Shown here: positions 26,634 through 34,583 of the stretch, piece after piece
Numbering within the stretch: the first letter of the stretch is position 1
Layout: each line of letters begins with the position of its first letter
Assembly: GCF_965342175.1 (NCBI RefSeq)
Contig: NZ_CBDRBL010000009.1
Location: 1 to 64,000 of the forward strand
Length of the DNA stretch: 64,000 nt
Reading direction: 5' to 3'
Origin: Actinacidiphila sp965342175
Lineage (GTDB): Bacteria; Actinomycetota; Actinomycetes; Streptomycetales; Streptomycetaceae
Made by a program: the position numbers and the translations under genes
Notes under the pieces: generated by a model
Seen by the model: only the letters and a program-made list of their open reading frames with translations
Databases searched by the model: none
What the model was told of the DNA's origin: nothing

Positions 26634-26715
26634 GCACACCTCCGGGGGCTTTACCCGCTCCCGCCGCGGAAGTAGCTTCGTCGGCGAAGCGCAGTGATCA
26701 CCGGAGAGGACGACG

Positions 26716-27900
26716 ATGTCCGCTGGAAAGCCGCAGTTCGACCCGTACGACCCGCTCGGCCTCGACGACCTGCTGGAGGACGAGGACCGCGCGGTGCGGG
26801 ACACCGTCCGCGGCTGGGCCGCCGACCGCGTGCTGCCGCACGTGGCGCAGTGGTACGAGCGCGGCGAACTGCCCGGGATCCGCGAGCTGGCCCGGGAACT
26901 GGGTTCGATCGGCGCGCTGGGCATGTCGCTGACGGGCTACGGCTGCGCGGGCGCCACCGCCGTGCAGTACGGCCTGGCCTGCCTGGAGCTGGAGGCGGCC
27001 GACTCCGGCATCCGCTCGCTGGTCTCCGTCCAGGGCTCGCTGGCGATGTACGCCATCCACCGCTACGGCTCCGAGGAGCAGAAGCAGCGGTGGCTGCCGC
27101 AGATGGCGGCCGGCGAGGTCATCGGCTGCTTCGGACTCACCGAACCGGACCACGGCTCGGACCCGGCGGGCATGCGCACCCACGCCAAGCGGGACGGATC
27201 CGACTGGATCCTGAACGGCCGCAAGATGTGGATCACCAACGGTTCGGTCGCCGGCGTCGCCGTGGTGTGGGCCCGCACCGACGAGGGCATCCGCGGCTTC
27301 GCCGTGCCCACGGACGCCCCCGGGTTCTCCGCCCCCGAGATCAAGCACAAGTGGTCGCTGCGCGCCTCCGTCACCAGCGAGCTGGTGATGGACGACGTGC
27401 GCCTGCCCGCCGACGCCGTCCTCCCCGAGGTCACCGGCCTGCGCGGTCCGCTCAGCTGCCTGAACCACGCCCGCTACGGCATCGTCTGGGGCGCCATGGG
27501 CGCCGCGCGCAGCAGTTTCGAGGCGGCTCTGGAGTACGCCCGCACCCGTGAGCAGTTCGGCCGGCCCATCGGCGGCTTCCAGCTGACCCAGGCGAAGCTC
27601 GCCGACATGGCGCTGGAACTGCACAAGGGCGTCCTCCTCGCCCACCACCTCGGGCGGCGCATGGACGCGGGGACGCTCCGTCCGGAGCAGGTGAGCTTCG
27701 GCAAGCTCAACAATGTGCGCGAGGCGCTCGAGATCTGCCGCACGGCCCGGACCGTGCTCGGCGCGAACGGCATCTCCCTGGAGTACCCCGTCATGCGGCA
27801 CGCGACCAATCTGGAGTCGGTGCTCACCTACGAGGGCACCGTCGAGATGCACCAGCTCGTGCTCGGCAAGGCGCTCACCGGCCTGGACGCCTTCCGGTAG
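26716..27900 (+). CDS. acyl-CoA dehydrogenase, glutaryl-CoA dehydrogenase-like
   Basis: FAD enzyme. Flavin and substrate signatures GCFGLTEPDHGSDPAGMRT and KMWITNGSVAGVAVVWART are present, and the catalytic Glu is expected in the C-terminal LTYEGTVEMHQL. The GLTEPDHGSDP and SYLTYEGT-type sequences and the 394-residue length favour the glutaryl-CoA dehydrogenase branch (glutaryl-CoA to crotonyl-CoA plus CO2; lysine and tryptophan catabolism). GGAGAGGA upstream supports ATG 26716. It stands alone; a small hairpin (26675-26690) sits just before it. Confidence 0.85.
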   Translation: MSAGKPQFDPYDPLGLDDLLEDEDRAVRDTVRGWAADRVLPHVAQWYERGELPGIRELARELGSIGALGMSLTGYGCAGATAVQYGLACLELEAADSGIRSLVSVQGSLAMYAIHRYGSEEQKQRWLPQMAAGEVIGCFGLTEPDHGSDPAGMRTHAKRDGSDWILNGRKMWITNGSVAGVAVVWARTDEGIRGFAVPTDAPGFSAPEIKHKWSLRASVTSELVMDDVRLPADAVLPEVTGLRGPLSCLNHARYGIVWGAMGAARSSFEAALEYARTREQFGRPIGGFQLTQAKLADMALELHKGVLLAHHLGRRMDAGTLRPEQVSFGKLNNVREALEICRTARTVLGANGISLEYPVMRHATNLESVLTYEGTVEMHQLVLGKALTGLDAFR

Positions 27901-27980
27901 AGCGGCGCCTTCCGGTGGCCGCGGCGCGCTCCGGTGTCCGCGGCGCGCTCCGGTGTCCGCGGCACCGGGGGCCGCCGCGG

Positions 27981-28430
27981 TCAGTTCTGGTTGAAGAACC
28001 CGTCGCCGCCGCGCTTGTTGTCGGCGTTGACGACCAGGTAGTCGGGCGGGGTCAGCAGGAAGACGCGGTTGGCCACACGGTCGATGGAACCGCGCAGACC
28101 GAAGGTGAGACCGGCCGCGAAGTCGACGACGCGCTTGGCGTCGGCGGGCTCCATGGCCGTCAGGTTGACGATGACCGGGACGCCGTCCCGGAACAGCTCG
28201 CCGATGCCGCGGGCGTCCCGGAAGCCGTCCGGGGTGACGGTGGCGATCCTGCGGCCCTGCTCCTCCGCCGAGTCGGAGGCCACGCGCACGCGGGGGTCGG
28301 TGACCCAGGAGTCGGGGGAGGACGCCTCGGCGCCGTCGCCGTAATCGGCGTAATCCTCGTCGTAGTACTCCTCGGCGCTGTTGTCGTCGACGAGTCCCAG
28401 CCAGGCGCTCGCCCGTCGTACCGATCCCAT
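27981..28430 (-). CDS. SepF-like cell division protein (paralogue)
   Basis: 149-aa cytosolic protein, with acidic, tyrosine-rich residues 20-35 and a SepF core (VIVNLTAMEPADAKRVVDFA near 95, then FGLRGSIDRVANRVFLLTP). SepF tethers FtsZ to the membrane. Streptomyces carry SepF beside ftsZ plus SepF-like paralogues (SflA, SflB) that modulate FtsZ during sporulation; this locus is far from ftsZ, so it is one of these paralogues. ATG 28430 has AGGAGGC upstream; the reading from 28448 skips it. It is divergent from the DUF5685 gene. Confidence 0.85.
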   Translation of the reverse strand: MGSVRRASAWLGLVDDNSAEEYYDEDYADYGDGAEASSPDSWVTDPRVRVASDSAEEQGRRIATVTPDGFRDARGIGELFRDGVPVIVNLTAMEPADAKRVVDFAAGLTFGLRGSIDRVANRVFLLTPPDYLVVNADNKRGGDGFFNQN

Positions 28431-28723
28431 GGACGCCTCCTCTCGCACGCGGTCAGTCTGCCGTCCGCACCTCTATGGTCGTGCATGATGCGGATGTTGC
28501 GCCAAGCGGATACCCACTGTGGGGTGGATTCGTGACAGACCTGGTGCATAAATCGCACTAGTGGCCCCCAGTCAACCCATGTCATACGTCTTCTGACGGA
28601 TCATCGGAAAGGGTCTCGCTCGGTAGAGTGAGGGCGCACCGCCGGACAGCCGAACGGGCGGGGGTACCGGACGACCAGCCGATGACATGCTCCGCTGCTG
28701 CGAATGACGTACGGGGGACCGCG

Positions 28724-29860
28724 ATGTTCGGAATCGTCAGGCCGTGCAGGCACCGTCTGCCGGAGAGGCTCGCCATGGAGTGGGCGGCTCATCTGTGCGG
28801 CCTCTGCCTCGTCCTGCGGGATGAGCACGGTCAACTGGCCAGGCCCGCCACGAATTACGACGGGCTCGTCATCTCGGTGCTGGTCGAGGCGCAGGCCGGA
28901 CGGACGGAGAGCCGTCGCCGCACCGCGGGGCGGTGCCCGCTGCGCGCGATGCGCACCGCGCTCGTCGCCACAGGGGAGGGCGCCCGGCTGGCCGCCGCGG
29001 TCTCGCTGGTGCTGGCCTCGGCGAAGCTGCGCGACCACATGGCGGACGGGGACGGGCTGCCGGCCCGCCGCCCGGTCGCCGCCGCGGCCCGCTCGGTGGC
29101 CCGGCGCTGGGACCGCGCGGGGGCCGTGACCGGTTCGGGGCTCGGCTTCGACACCGCGGTGCTGGTGGAGGCGGCCGGCCGGCAGACCGCCGTGGAGGCG
29201 GCCGCGGGGCCCGGCACATCGCTGCCGACCGTCACCGAGCCCACCGAGACCGCGACCGCCGCCGCGTTCGCCCACACGGCCGTGCTGGCCGGACGCCCGG
29301 CGAACCGTGCCCCGCTGGAGGAGGCGGGCCGGCTCTTCGGCCGTCTCGCGCACCTGCTCGACGCCGTGGAGGACCTGGACGCCGACGCGGCGGCGGGGGC
29401 GTGGAACCCGCTGACCGCCACCGGCGCGAGCCTGGAGGAGGCGCGGCGGCTGTGCGACGACGCCGTGCACGGCATCCGGCTGGCGCTGCGCGAGGTCGAG
29501 TTCACCGACGGCGCCCTCGCCCGCCTCCTGCTCGCCCACGAGCTGCGGCGGTCCGTGGACCGGGTGTTCGGCGCCTCGTGCGCACACCACCCGGGCGGGC
29601 CCGGAGGTCCGGTGGGGTCGCCCTGGCGGACCCCCGGCCCTGCGCGCCGACAGGGCCCCCGCCGAGGACTCCTCGCCGGGTGTGCGGTGTTCGCGGGGCT
29701 CTGCTGCACCTGCCGGCTCTGCTGCCAGGAGCACTATGACGACCCCTGGAGCGGTGAACGGCGCGAAGGCTGGTGCTCCAGGTGCGACTGCGACTGCGGC
29801 TGCGGAGACAGCTGTGGAGACGGCTGCTGCGACTGCGACTGCTGCGGCTGCGACTGCTGA
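28724..29860 (+). CDS. DUF5685-type protein with a Cys-rich C-terminal tail
   Basis: 378 aa. The first ~300 residues are helical (starting MFGIVRPCRHRLPERLAMEW, with HLCGLCLVLRDEHG, a possible Cys/His metal site). A short hydrophobic CAVFAGLCCTCRLCC segment near residue 327 is followed by ~35 residues with some 15 Cys separated mostly by Asp or Gly (CSRCDCDCGCGDSCGDGC). The tail has no obvious disulphide spacing, and its Asp and Cys content is suited to metal binding. No catalytic motifs. -10-like TAGAGT is at 28624. Function unknown. Confidence 0.75.
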   Translation: MFGIVRPCRHRLPERLAMEWAAHLCGLCLVLRDEHGQLARPATNYDGLVISVLVEAQAGRTESRRRTAGRCPLRAMRTALVATGEGARLAAAVSLVLASAKLRDHMADGDGLPARRPVAAAARSVARRWDRAGAVTGSGLGFDTAVLVEAAGRQTAVEAAAGPGTSLPTVTEPTETATAAAFAHTAVLAGRPANRAPLEEAGRLFGRLAHLLDAVEDLDADAAAGAWNPLTATGASLEEARRLCDDAVHGIRLALREVEFTDGALARLLLAHELRRSVDRVFGASCAHHPGGPGGPVGSPWRTPGPARRQGPRRGLLAGCAVFAGLCCTCRLCCQEHYDDPWSGERREGWCSRCDCDCGCGDSCGDGCCDCDCCGCDC

Positions 29861-30063
29861 CGCAGCGCCGGCTGATCCGGCGCCGGCCCCGGGGCAGGGG
29901 CAGGGGCAGCGGAGCCGTCCCTTCGCGCCAAAGCTGAGGCTGGGCCGAAAAGGCGGGCATCTCGCCAGCCGGTGCGTGGAGTAGCAGGTGATACGTCGTC
30001 ATGTAAGCGGATACACGCCGGTATCGGAGTGTTACGGGAGTGTGATGCGGCCGAAACCCGCCC

Positions 30064-30092
30064 TTGTGCGCTTGTGCCCGACTCTGAATACT
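30064..30092 (+). promoter_or_regulatory. candidate promoter of the protease gene
   Basis: TTGTGC (30064-30069), 17-bp spacer, AATACT (30087-30092), giving a ~115-nt leader. The rest of the 351-bp gap (29861-30211) holds no other recognised feature; a terminator for the previous gene is not obvious. Confidence 0.4.
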
Positions 30093-30211
30093 CCCGGTGA
30101 GGCGTAGGAATTGTCAGGAACACGCCATCCCCACAGCAAGGCGGCGCCTTCACTGCGCCTCACCGGCCCGCGCTACGCGGGTCAACTTCCCTTCCCCCAC
30201 AGGAGGAAACC

Positions 30212-31273
30212 GTGAGGATCAAGCGCACCACTCACACCCTCGTCCCGAGACGCGCACGGCTGATCGCTGTGGCGTCCGGTCTGCTCGCGGCCACCGCGCT
30301 CGCCCTGCCCGCCGCCCAGGCCGCCCCCGCGCCCACGGCGACCCCCGAGGCCGCAGCCGCACTCACCACGTCCCTCGGCTCCACCTCCACCGCAGGTGCG
30401 TACTACGACGCCAAGGCCAAGGCCATGGTCGTCAACGTCACCAACGACAAGGCGGCCCGGGCCGTCAGCGCGGCCGGCGCGGTCCCGAAGCTCGTGGCGC
30501 ACAGCACCGCCCAGTTGGAGAAGGCCGGCAAGGCCACGCTCGCCGCGGACGTCGCGGGCACCTCGTGGGTCGTCGACCCCAGGACCAACCGACTGGAGAT
30601 AACGGCCGACAGCACCGTCTCCGGCGCCGAGATGGCCAAGCTGCGGGAAGCCACCGCCTCCTACGGCGACGCGGTCACCCTCCGCCGCGAGGCCGGCACC
30701 TACAAGCGGCTGATAGCCGGCGGCGACGCCATCTACGGCGGCGGCTACCGCTGCTCGCTGGGCTTCAACGTGCGCAGCGGCAGCACCAACTACTTCCTCA
30801 CCGCCGGGCACTGCGCCGAGGTCGCCTCCACCTGGTACTCCAACTCCGGCCAGACCACAGTGCTGGGTTCGAACGCCGGCTACAGCTTCCCGACCAACGA
30901 CTACGCCCTGGTCCGGTACAGCAACACCTCCGTCACCAAGAGCGGTACGGCCGGCAACACCGACATCACCAGTGCCGGCAACGCCTTCGTGGGCCAGGCC
31001 GTCCTGCGTGACGGCTCCACCACCGGCATCCACAGCGGTACGGTCACCGGCCTCAACGCCACCGTCAACTACGGCGGCGGCGACGTGGTCTACCAGATGA
31101 TCCGCACCAATGTGTGCGCCGAGGGCGGCGACTCCGGCGGCGCGCTGTACACCTCCGGCGGCATCGCCCTGGGTCTGACCTCCGGCGGCAGCGGCGACTG
31201 CCGCACCGGCGGGACGACCTTCTTCCAGCCGGTGACGGAGGCGCTCAGCGTCTACGGCGTCAGCGTCTTCTGA
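30212..31273 (+). CDS. secreted trypsin-like serine protease, S1 (streptogrisin-type)
   Basis: Extracellular pre-pro-protease. Signal peptide (RLIAVASGLLAATALALPA, then AQA), a ~140-residue pro-region that chaperones folding, and a mature S1E-type domain beginning near IAGGDAIYGG (residue 170). The catalytic triad is visible: His in TAGHC, Asp in TNDYALVRY, Ser in GDSGGAL; Cys pairs match the streptogrisin disulphides. 353 aa. GTG 30212 has AGGAGG directly upstream. Ends before a strong terminator. Likely a nutritional or developmental protease. Confidence 0.93.
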   Translation: MRIKRTTHTLVPRRARLIAVASGLLAATALALPAAQAAPAPTATPEAAAALTTSLGSTSTAGAYYDAKAKAMVVNVTNDKAARAVSAAGAVPKLVAHSTAQLEKAGKATLAADVAGTSWVVDPRTNRLEITADSTVSGAEMAKLREATASYGDAVTLRREAGTYKRLIAGGDAIYGGGYRCSLGFNVRSGSTNYFLTAGHCAEVASTWYSNSGQTTVLGSNAGYSFPTNDYALVRYSNTSVTKSGTAGNTDITSAGNAFVGQAVLRDGSTTGIHSGTVTGLNATVNYGGGDVVYQMIRTNVCAEGGDSGGALYTSGGIALGLTSGGSGDCRTGGTTFFQPVTEALSVYGVSVF

Positions 31274-31310
31274 CCCTCCGGGAGGTCCGCGCCTCCCTTC
31301 CGTCACGGAC

Positions 31311-31340
31311 GTGCCCGGCGGCCGCACGGCCGCCGGGCAC
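31311..31340 (+). terminator. protease terminator
   Basis: Perfect 14-bp stem GTGCCCGGCGGCCG / CGGCCGCCGGGCAC with a CA loop, 38 bp past the protease stop. It abuts the broken winged-helix gene at 31349. Confidence 0.82.
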
Positions 31341-31348
31341 GCGGGCGC

Positions 31349-31492
31349 GGGCTCCTGCGCCTGCAGTCCCACCAGCCCCTCGATCATCTGCGCGGCGCCG
31401 GTGCGCACCCGGCCCGGCAGCGACTGCCGGGCCAGGAGCGAGCGGTTGAGTGTCCGGCGGTCCAGCACGGCGCCTTCGGGGATCGTCTCCAT
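31349..31492 (-). pseudogene. truncated winged-helix DNA-binding protein (N-terminal remnant)
   Basis: The minus strand reads METIPEGAVLDRRTLNRSLL, then ARQSLPGRVRTG and AAQMIEGLVGLQAQEP, 48 residues that match the beginning of the large winged-helix DNA-binding-domain proteins (HTH_42/DUF1006 type, normally ~350 aa). After LQAQEP the homology stops at the protease terminator and the frame runs on as unrelated sequence. I read it as a remnant of a gene lost by deletion. Confidence 0.65.
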
Positions 31493-31555
31493 GGGCGGTC
31501 ACGGTAGGGCGGATCGCGGTCAGGACCCGTCCGCGATGCCTGTCAGACTGCCGCT

Positions 31556-32542
31556 GTGCCTGAAACCTCCGCCCGACTGCTGCGCCTGCTGTCCCTGCTC
31601 CAGTCCCGGCGCGACTGGACGGGGCCCGAACTCGCCGAGCGCCTCGACGTCACCGCCCGCACGGTGCGCCGCGACGTGGAGCGGCTGCGCGCCCTGGGCT
31701 ACCCCGTGCACGCCACGCCTGGCCCGGCCGGCGGCTACCGGCTGGGCGCGGGCGCCGCGCTGCCCCCGCTGCTGCTCGACGACGAGGAGGCGATCGCGGT
31801 CGCGCTGTGCCTGCGCACCGGCGCCGGCGGCAGCGTCGAGGGGATCGAGGAGACCTCGCTGCGCGCCCTGGCCAAACTGGAGCAGGTGCTGCCCGCCCGG
31901 TTGCGTCGCCGCGCCCAGGCCATGGAAGCCGTCGCGGTCTCCCGGCCCGCGGGCCTTTCCGGGCGCCGTCGCCCCGGAAGCGCTGACCGTGATCGGCGCC
32001 GCCTGCCGCGACCGCGAACGGCTGCGCTTGACTACCGGGCGCACGGCGGCGCTGTCGGCCGCCGCACCGTGGAGCCGCACAGCCTGGTGCACCATGGCCG
32101 CCGCTGGTATCTGCTCGCCTGGGACACCGACCGGCAGGACTGGCGGACCTTCCGTGTGGACCGGATGGACCTGAAGTCCCCGACCGGCCCCCGCTTCACG
32201 CCGCGGCGGCCGCCGGCCGACGCCGCGTCGTACGTCGCCCACGGCGTCACCTCGCGGGCCTACCGCCACCAGGCCGTCGTCGTCGTGCACGCCCCCGCCG
32301 AGGCGGTGGCCGAGTACGCCGCGTACGCGACCGTGGAATCCACCGGGCCGGACAGTTGCGTGCTGCGCGCCGGTTCGGAGTCCCTCGACGCGCTCGCCGT
32401 CTCCATCGGCATGCTCGGTGTCGACTGCGAGGTGCGGGAGCCCTTGGAGCCGGCCGAACGGCTCCGGGCCGTCGCGGACCGGCTCGCCCGGGCGGCGGGC
32501 GCGCCGCGGGGGGACGCCGCCGGGGCGCCACCGGGACCGTGA
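31556..32542 (+). CDS. WYL-domain transcriptional regulator with an internal out-of-frame segment
   Basis: HTH-11 N-terminus (RLLRLLSLLQSRRDWTGPEL, TARTVRRDVERLRALGYPV) and a WYL ligand-sensing domain (RRTVEPHSLVHHGRRWYLLAWD). Between about residues 128 and 158 the encoded residues are Arg/Pro-rich and unlike the family. The +1 frame over the same bases reads VAPEALTVIGAACRDRERLR, the expected consensus. An extra base near 31940-31960 and a missing base near 32028 would explain this, leaving the frame open. Whether this is real or an assembly error cannot be decided from one read. 328 aa. Confidence 0.75.
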   Translation: MPETSARLLRLLSLLQSRRDWTGPELAERLDVTARTVRRDVERLRALGYPVHATPGPAGGYRLGAGAALPPLLLDDEEAIAVALCLRTGAGGSVEGIEETSLRALAKLEQVLPARLRRRAQAMEAVAVSRPAGLSGRRRPGSADRDRRRLPRPRTAALDYRAHGGAVGRRTVEPHSLVHHGRRWYLLAWDTDRQDWRTFRVDRMDLKSPTGPRFTPRRPPADAASYVAHGVTSRAYRHQAVVVVHAPAEAVAEYAAYATVESTGPDSCVLRAGSESLDALAVSIGMLGVDCEVREPLEPAERLRAVADRLARAAGAPRGDAAGAPPGP

Positions 32543-32621
32543 GCGGCCTCCGCCCCGTTTCCCGCAGGTTACCCGCGAGGTACCGTGGAAGTACCGCGAT
32601 TCCAGACACCCGGGGGCTGTG

Positions 32622-33656
32622 ATGGTCGTCGAGTTGATAGCCGGTGTGCTCTCGGCAGGAGCGTTGTACTTTCTGGCAGGAGCCCGCGTGGTGCAGCAGT
32701 TCGAGCGGGGCGTGGTGTTCCGGCTCGGCCGGGTGAGGGGCGGCGTACGGCCCCCGGGATTCACCATGATCGTGCCGGTCGTCGACCGGATGCGGAAGGT
32801 GAACCTGCAGATCGTGACGATGCCGGTGCCCGCCCAGGAGGGCATCACCCGCGACAACGTCACGGTCCGGGTGGACGCGGTGGTCTACTTCAAGGTCGTC
32901 AACGCCGCCGACGCGATCATCAACGTCGAGGACTACCGGTTCGCCGTCTCGCAGATGGCCCAGACCTCGCTGAGGTCGATCATCGGCAAGAGCGACCTGG
33001 ACGACCTGCTCTCCAACCGCGAGAAGCTCAACCAGGGCCTGGAGCTGATGATCGACAGCCCGGCCATCGGCTGGGGCGTGCAGATCGACCGTGTCGAGAT
33101 CAAGGACGTGTCGCTGCCGGAGGCCATGAAGCGCTCGATGGCCCGCCAGGCCGAGTCCGAGCGCGAGCGCCGGGCGCGCATCATCAACGCGGACGCCGAG
33201 TTCCAGGCGTCCAAGAAGCTCGCCGACGCCGCGGCAGTCATGAGCGACACCCCTGCCGCACTCCAGTTGCGCCTGCTGCAGACCGTCGTCGCCGTCGCCG
33301 CGGAGAAGAACTCCACGCTCGTGCTTCCCTTCCCGGTGGAGCTGCTGCGCTTCCTCGAGCGGGCCCAGAACGCCTACCCCGCGGTCGTCGAACAGCGGCC
33401 CCCGGCCGGACCCGGTGTGGCGGCCGGTCCCGCATCCACGCCTGCTCCTCGGGGCACCGCCGACTCGTACGAGTCCGCAGCGCCGGAGCCCGGCCCGTCC
33501 GACTCCGGCACGCCGCCGACCGGGACCGCCGGGACGGTCGGGACGGTCGGGACGACCGGGACCGCCGAGGAGCTTCCCGCCGAGGTGCGCGGGAACCTCG
33601 CCGCGGACCCGCTGCTGGACACCCTCGGGCCGCAGCGGCCCACCGACGTCAGCTGA
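32622..33656 (+). CDS. SPFH/band-7 family membrane protein (slipin-like)
   Basis: One N-terminal membrane anchor (VVELIAGVLSAGALYFLAGA) then an SPFH domain (QQFERGVVFRLGRVRG, RDNVTVRVDAVVYFKVVNA) and a coiled-coil-like helix (MKRSMARQAESERERRARI). The ~80 C-terminal residues are Pro/Gly/Thr-rich and disordered. Slipins form large membrane-associated oligomers; a NfeD partner often lies beside them but none is seen here. 344 aa. ATG 32622 or GTG 32619 may initiate. Confidence 0.9.
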   Translation: MVVELIAGVLSAGALYFLAGARVVQQFERGVVFRLGRVRGGVRPPGFTMIVPVVDRMRKVNLQIVTMPVPAQEGITRDNVTVRVDAVVYFKVVNAADAIINVEDYRFAVSQMAQTSLRSIIGKSDLDDLLSNREKLNQGLELMIDSPAIGWGVQIDRVEIKDVSLPEAMKRSMARQAESERERRARIINADAEFQASKKLADAAAVMSDTPAALQLRLLQTVVAVAAEKNSTLVLPFPVELLRFLERAQNAYPAVVEQRPPAGPGVAAGPASTPAPRGTADSYESAAPEPGPSDSGTPPTGTAGTVGTVGTTGTAEELPAEVRGNLAADPLLDTLGPQRPTDVS

Positions 33657-34009
33657 GTCCGCCCCACCCGCCAGCTGAGTCCGTCCTCCGCCTGCGGCCC
33701 GTCCGGTCGCCAGACGTACGGCACGGCCGCCGCCACCGGCCGCAGGCCCAGCCGCAGGATGGGGGCGCTGTCCGGGGTCGCGTAGACCTGGACGAAGCGG
33801 TGCCCCGCCGCGACCGCCGGCCGGGCCCGGCGCCACCGTCGCCCGGTGGGCGCCCTGTCCTGTTCCCGCCACTGGGGGAGGGCGGAACCGCCCCACAGCG
33901 GGTGGATTCCACACAACCACGTTGCGGGGCGAACGCATTGGCGCCGGGGCAGCCGGGCGCGGTGCTCGGGGTCCGGAGCGCAGGGCCCTGGGGGCCGGGC
34001 TCGCGTAGA
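33657..34009. other. 353-bp gap with an unexplained minus-strand frame
   Basis: On the minus strand between about 33690 and 33916 a frame reads GHRFVQVYATPDSAPILRL and VAAAVPYVWRPDG, a stretch with natural-looking composition unlike shadow frames. It has no good start and continues antisense to the SPFH gene, so it may be a gene fragment. No other feature is seen. Confidence 0.3.
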
Positions 34010-34300
34010 TCAGCGGAACCGGCGCTGCAGGGGGAAGGCCATGACCGTCGCGCCGACGTGCGCCGTCCGGTGCGCCGGGCGCGGCGCCTTGGCCTCCTCG
34101 TGCAGGCCGACCAGCAGGGCCGCCAGCCGGTGCCGGAAGTCGTCCCAGACCTCGGCTTCCTCGTCCCCCGGGTGCTGCGGGGGCCGTGCGCCGTACGGCG
34201 GTTCCACCAGACCCGAGTCCGCGAGGCGGCGCAGGAGGCTCACCATGCGCGGCCGTCCGCGGTGCGTCACGGGCTTGGAGAGGGTGTCGGTCGCCGTCAT
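34010..34300 (-). CDS. hypothetical protein
   Basis: 96-aa protein with a short basic N-terminus, a helical segment RPRMVSLLRRLADSGLVEPP, and a second helix WDDFRHRLAALLVGLHEEA. No domain is recognised. ATG 34300 has no clear Shine-Dalgarno sequence. The gene faces the SPFH gene across the 353-bp gap and is divergent from the amidase. Confidence 0.5.
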   Translation of the reverse strand: MTATDTLSKPVTHRGRPRMVSLLRRLADSGLVEPPYGARPPQHPGDEEAEVWDDFRHRLAALLVGLHEEAKAPRPAHRTAHVGATVMAFPLQRRFR

Positions 34301-34583
34301 GGCGTTCAGTAAACCGTGCCGTCCCCTTGCCGACGCAACTTCTCGGCAGCACCGGGGTGGCGCTTCGCGTGACGCGGGTCGACGCATGGGACGGAGGAGC
34401 ATCGATGGGGCGCCCGGAGGTGACACATCTCGCACCCGTGCGGTGTTTGGGCCGTCCTGGAGGGTGCGTTGCCCTGCCTCCCTCGCGGCCCGGCCGCCCG
34501 CCCGGCGCCACCGGGACCCGCGGGTCGGGGCGATGACGCCGTGTCCGGGGTGCAGAGGGGCGGTCCGGCGTAGCGTGTCCGCC

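Noticed and set aside
28480..28620. Repetitive divergent promoter elements between sepF-like and DUF5685 genes
   Set aside because: Several -10-like hexamers but no matched -35; only TAGAGT 28624 was mentioned, with the gene.
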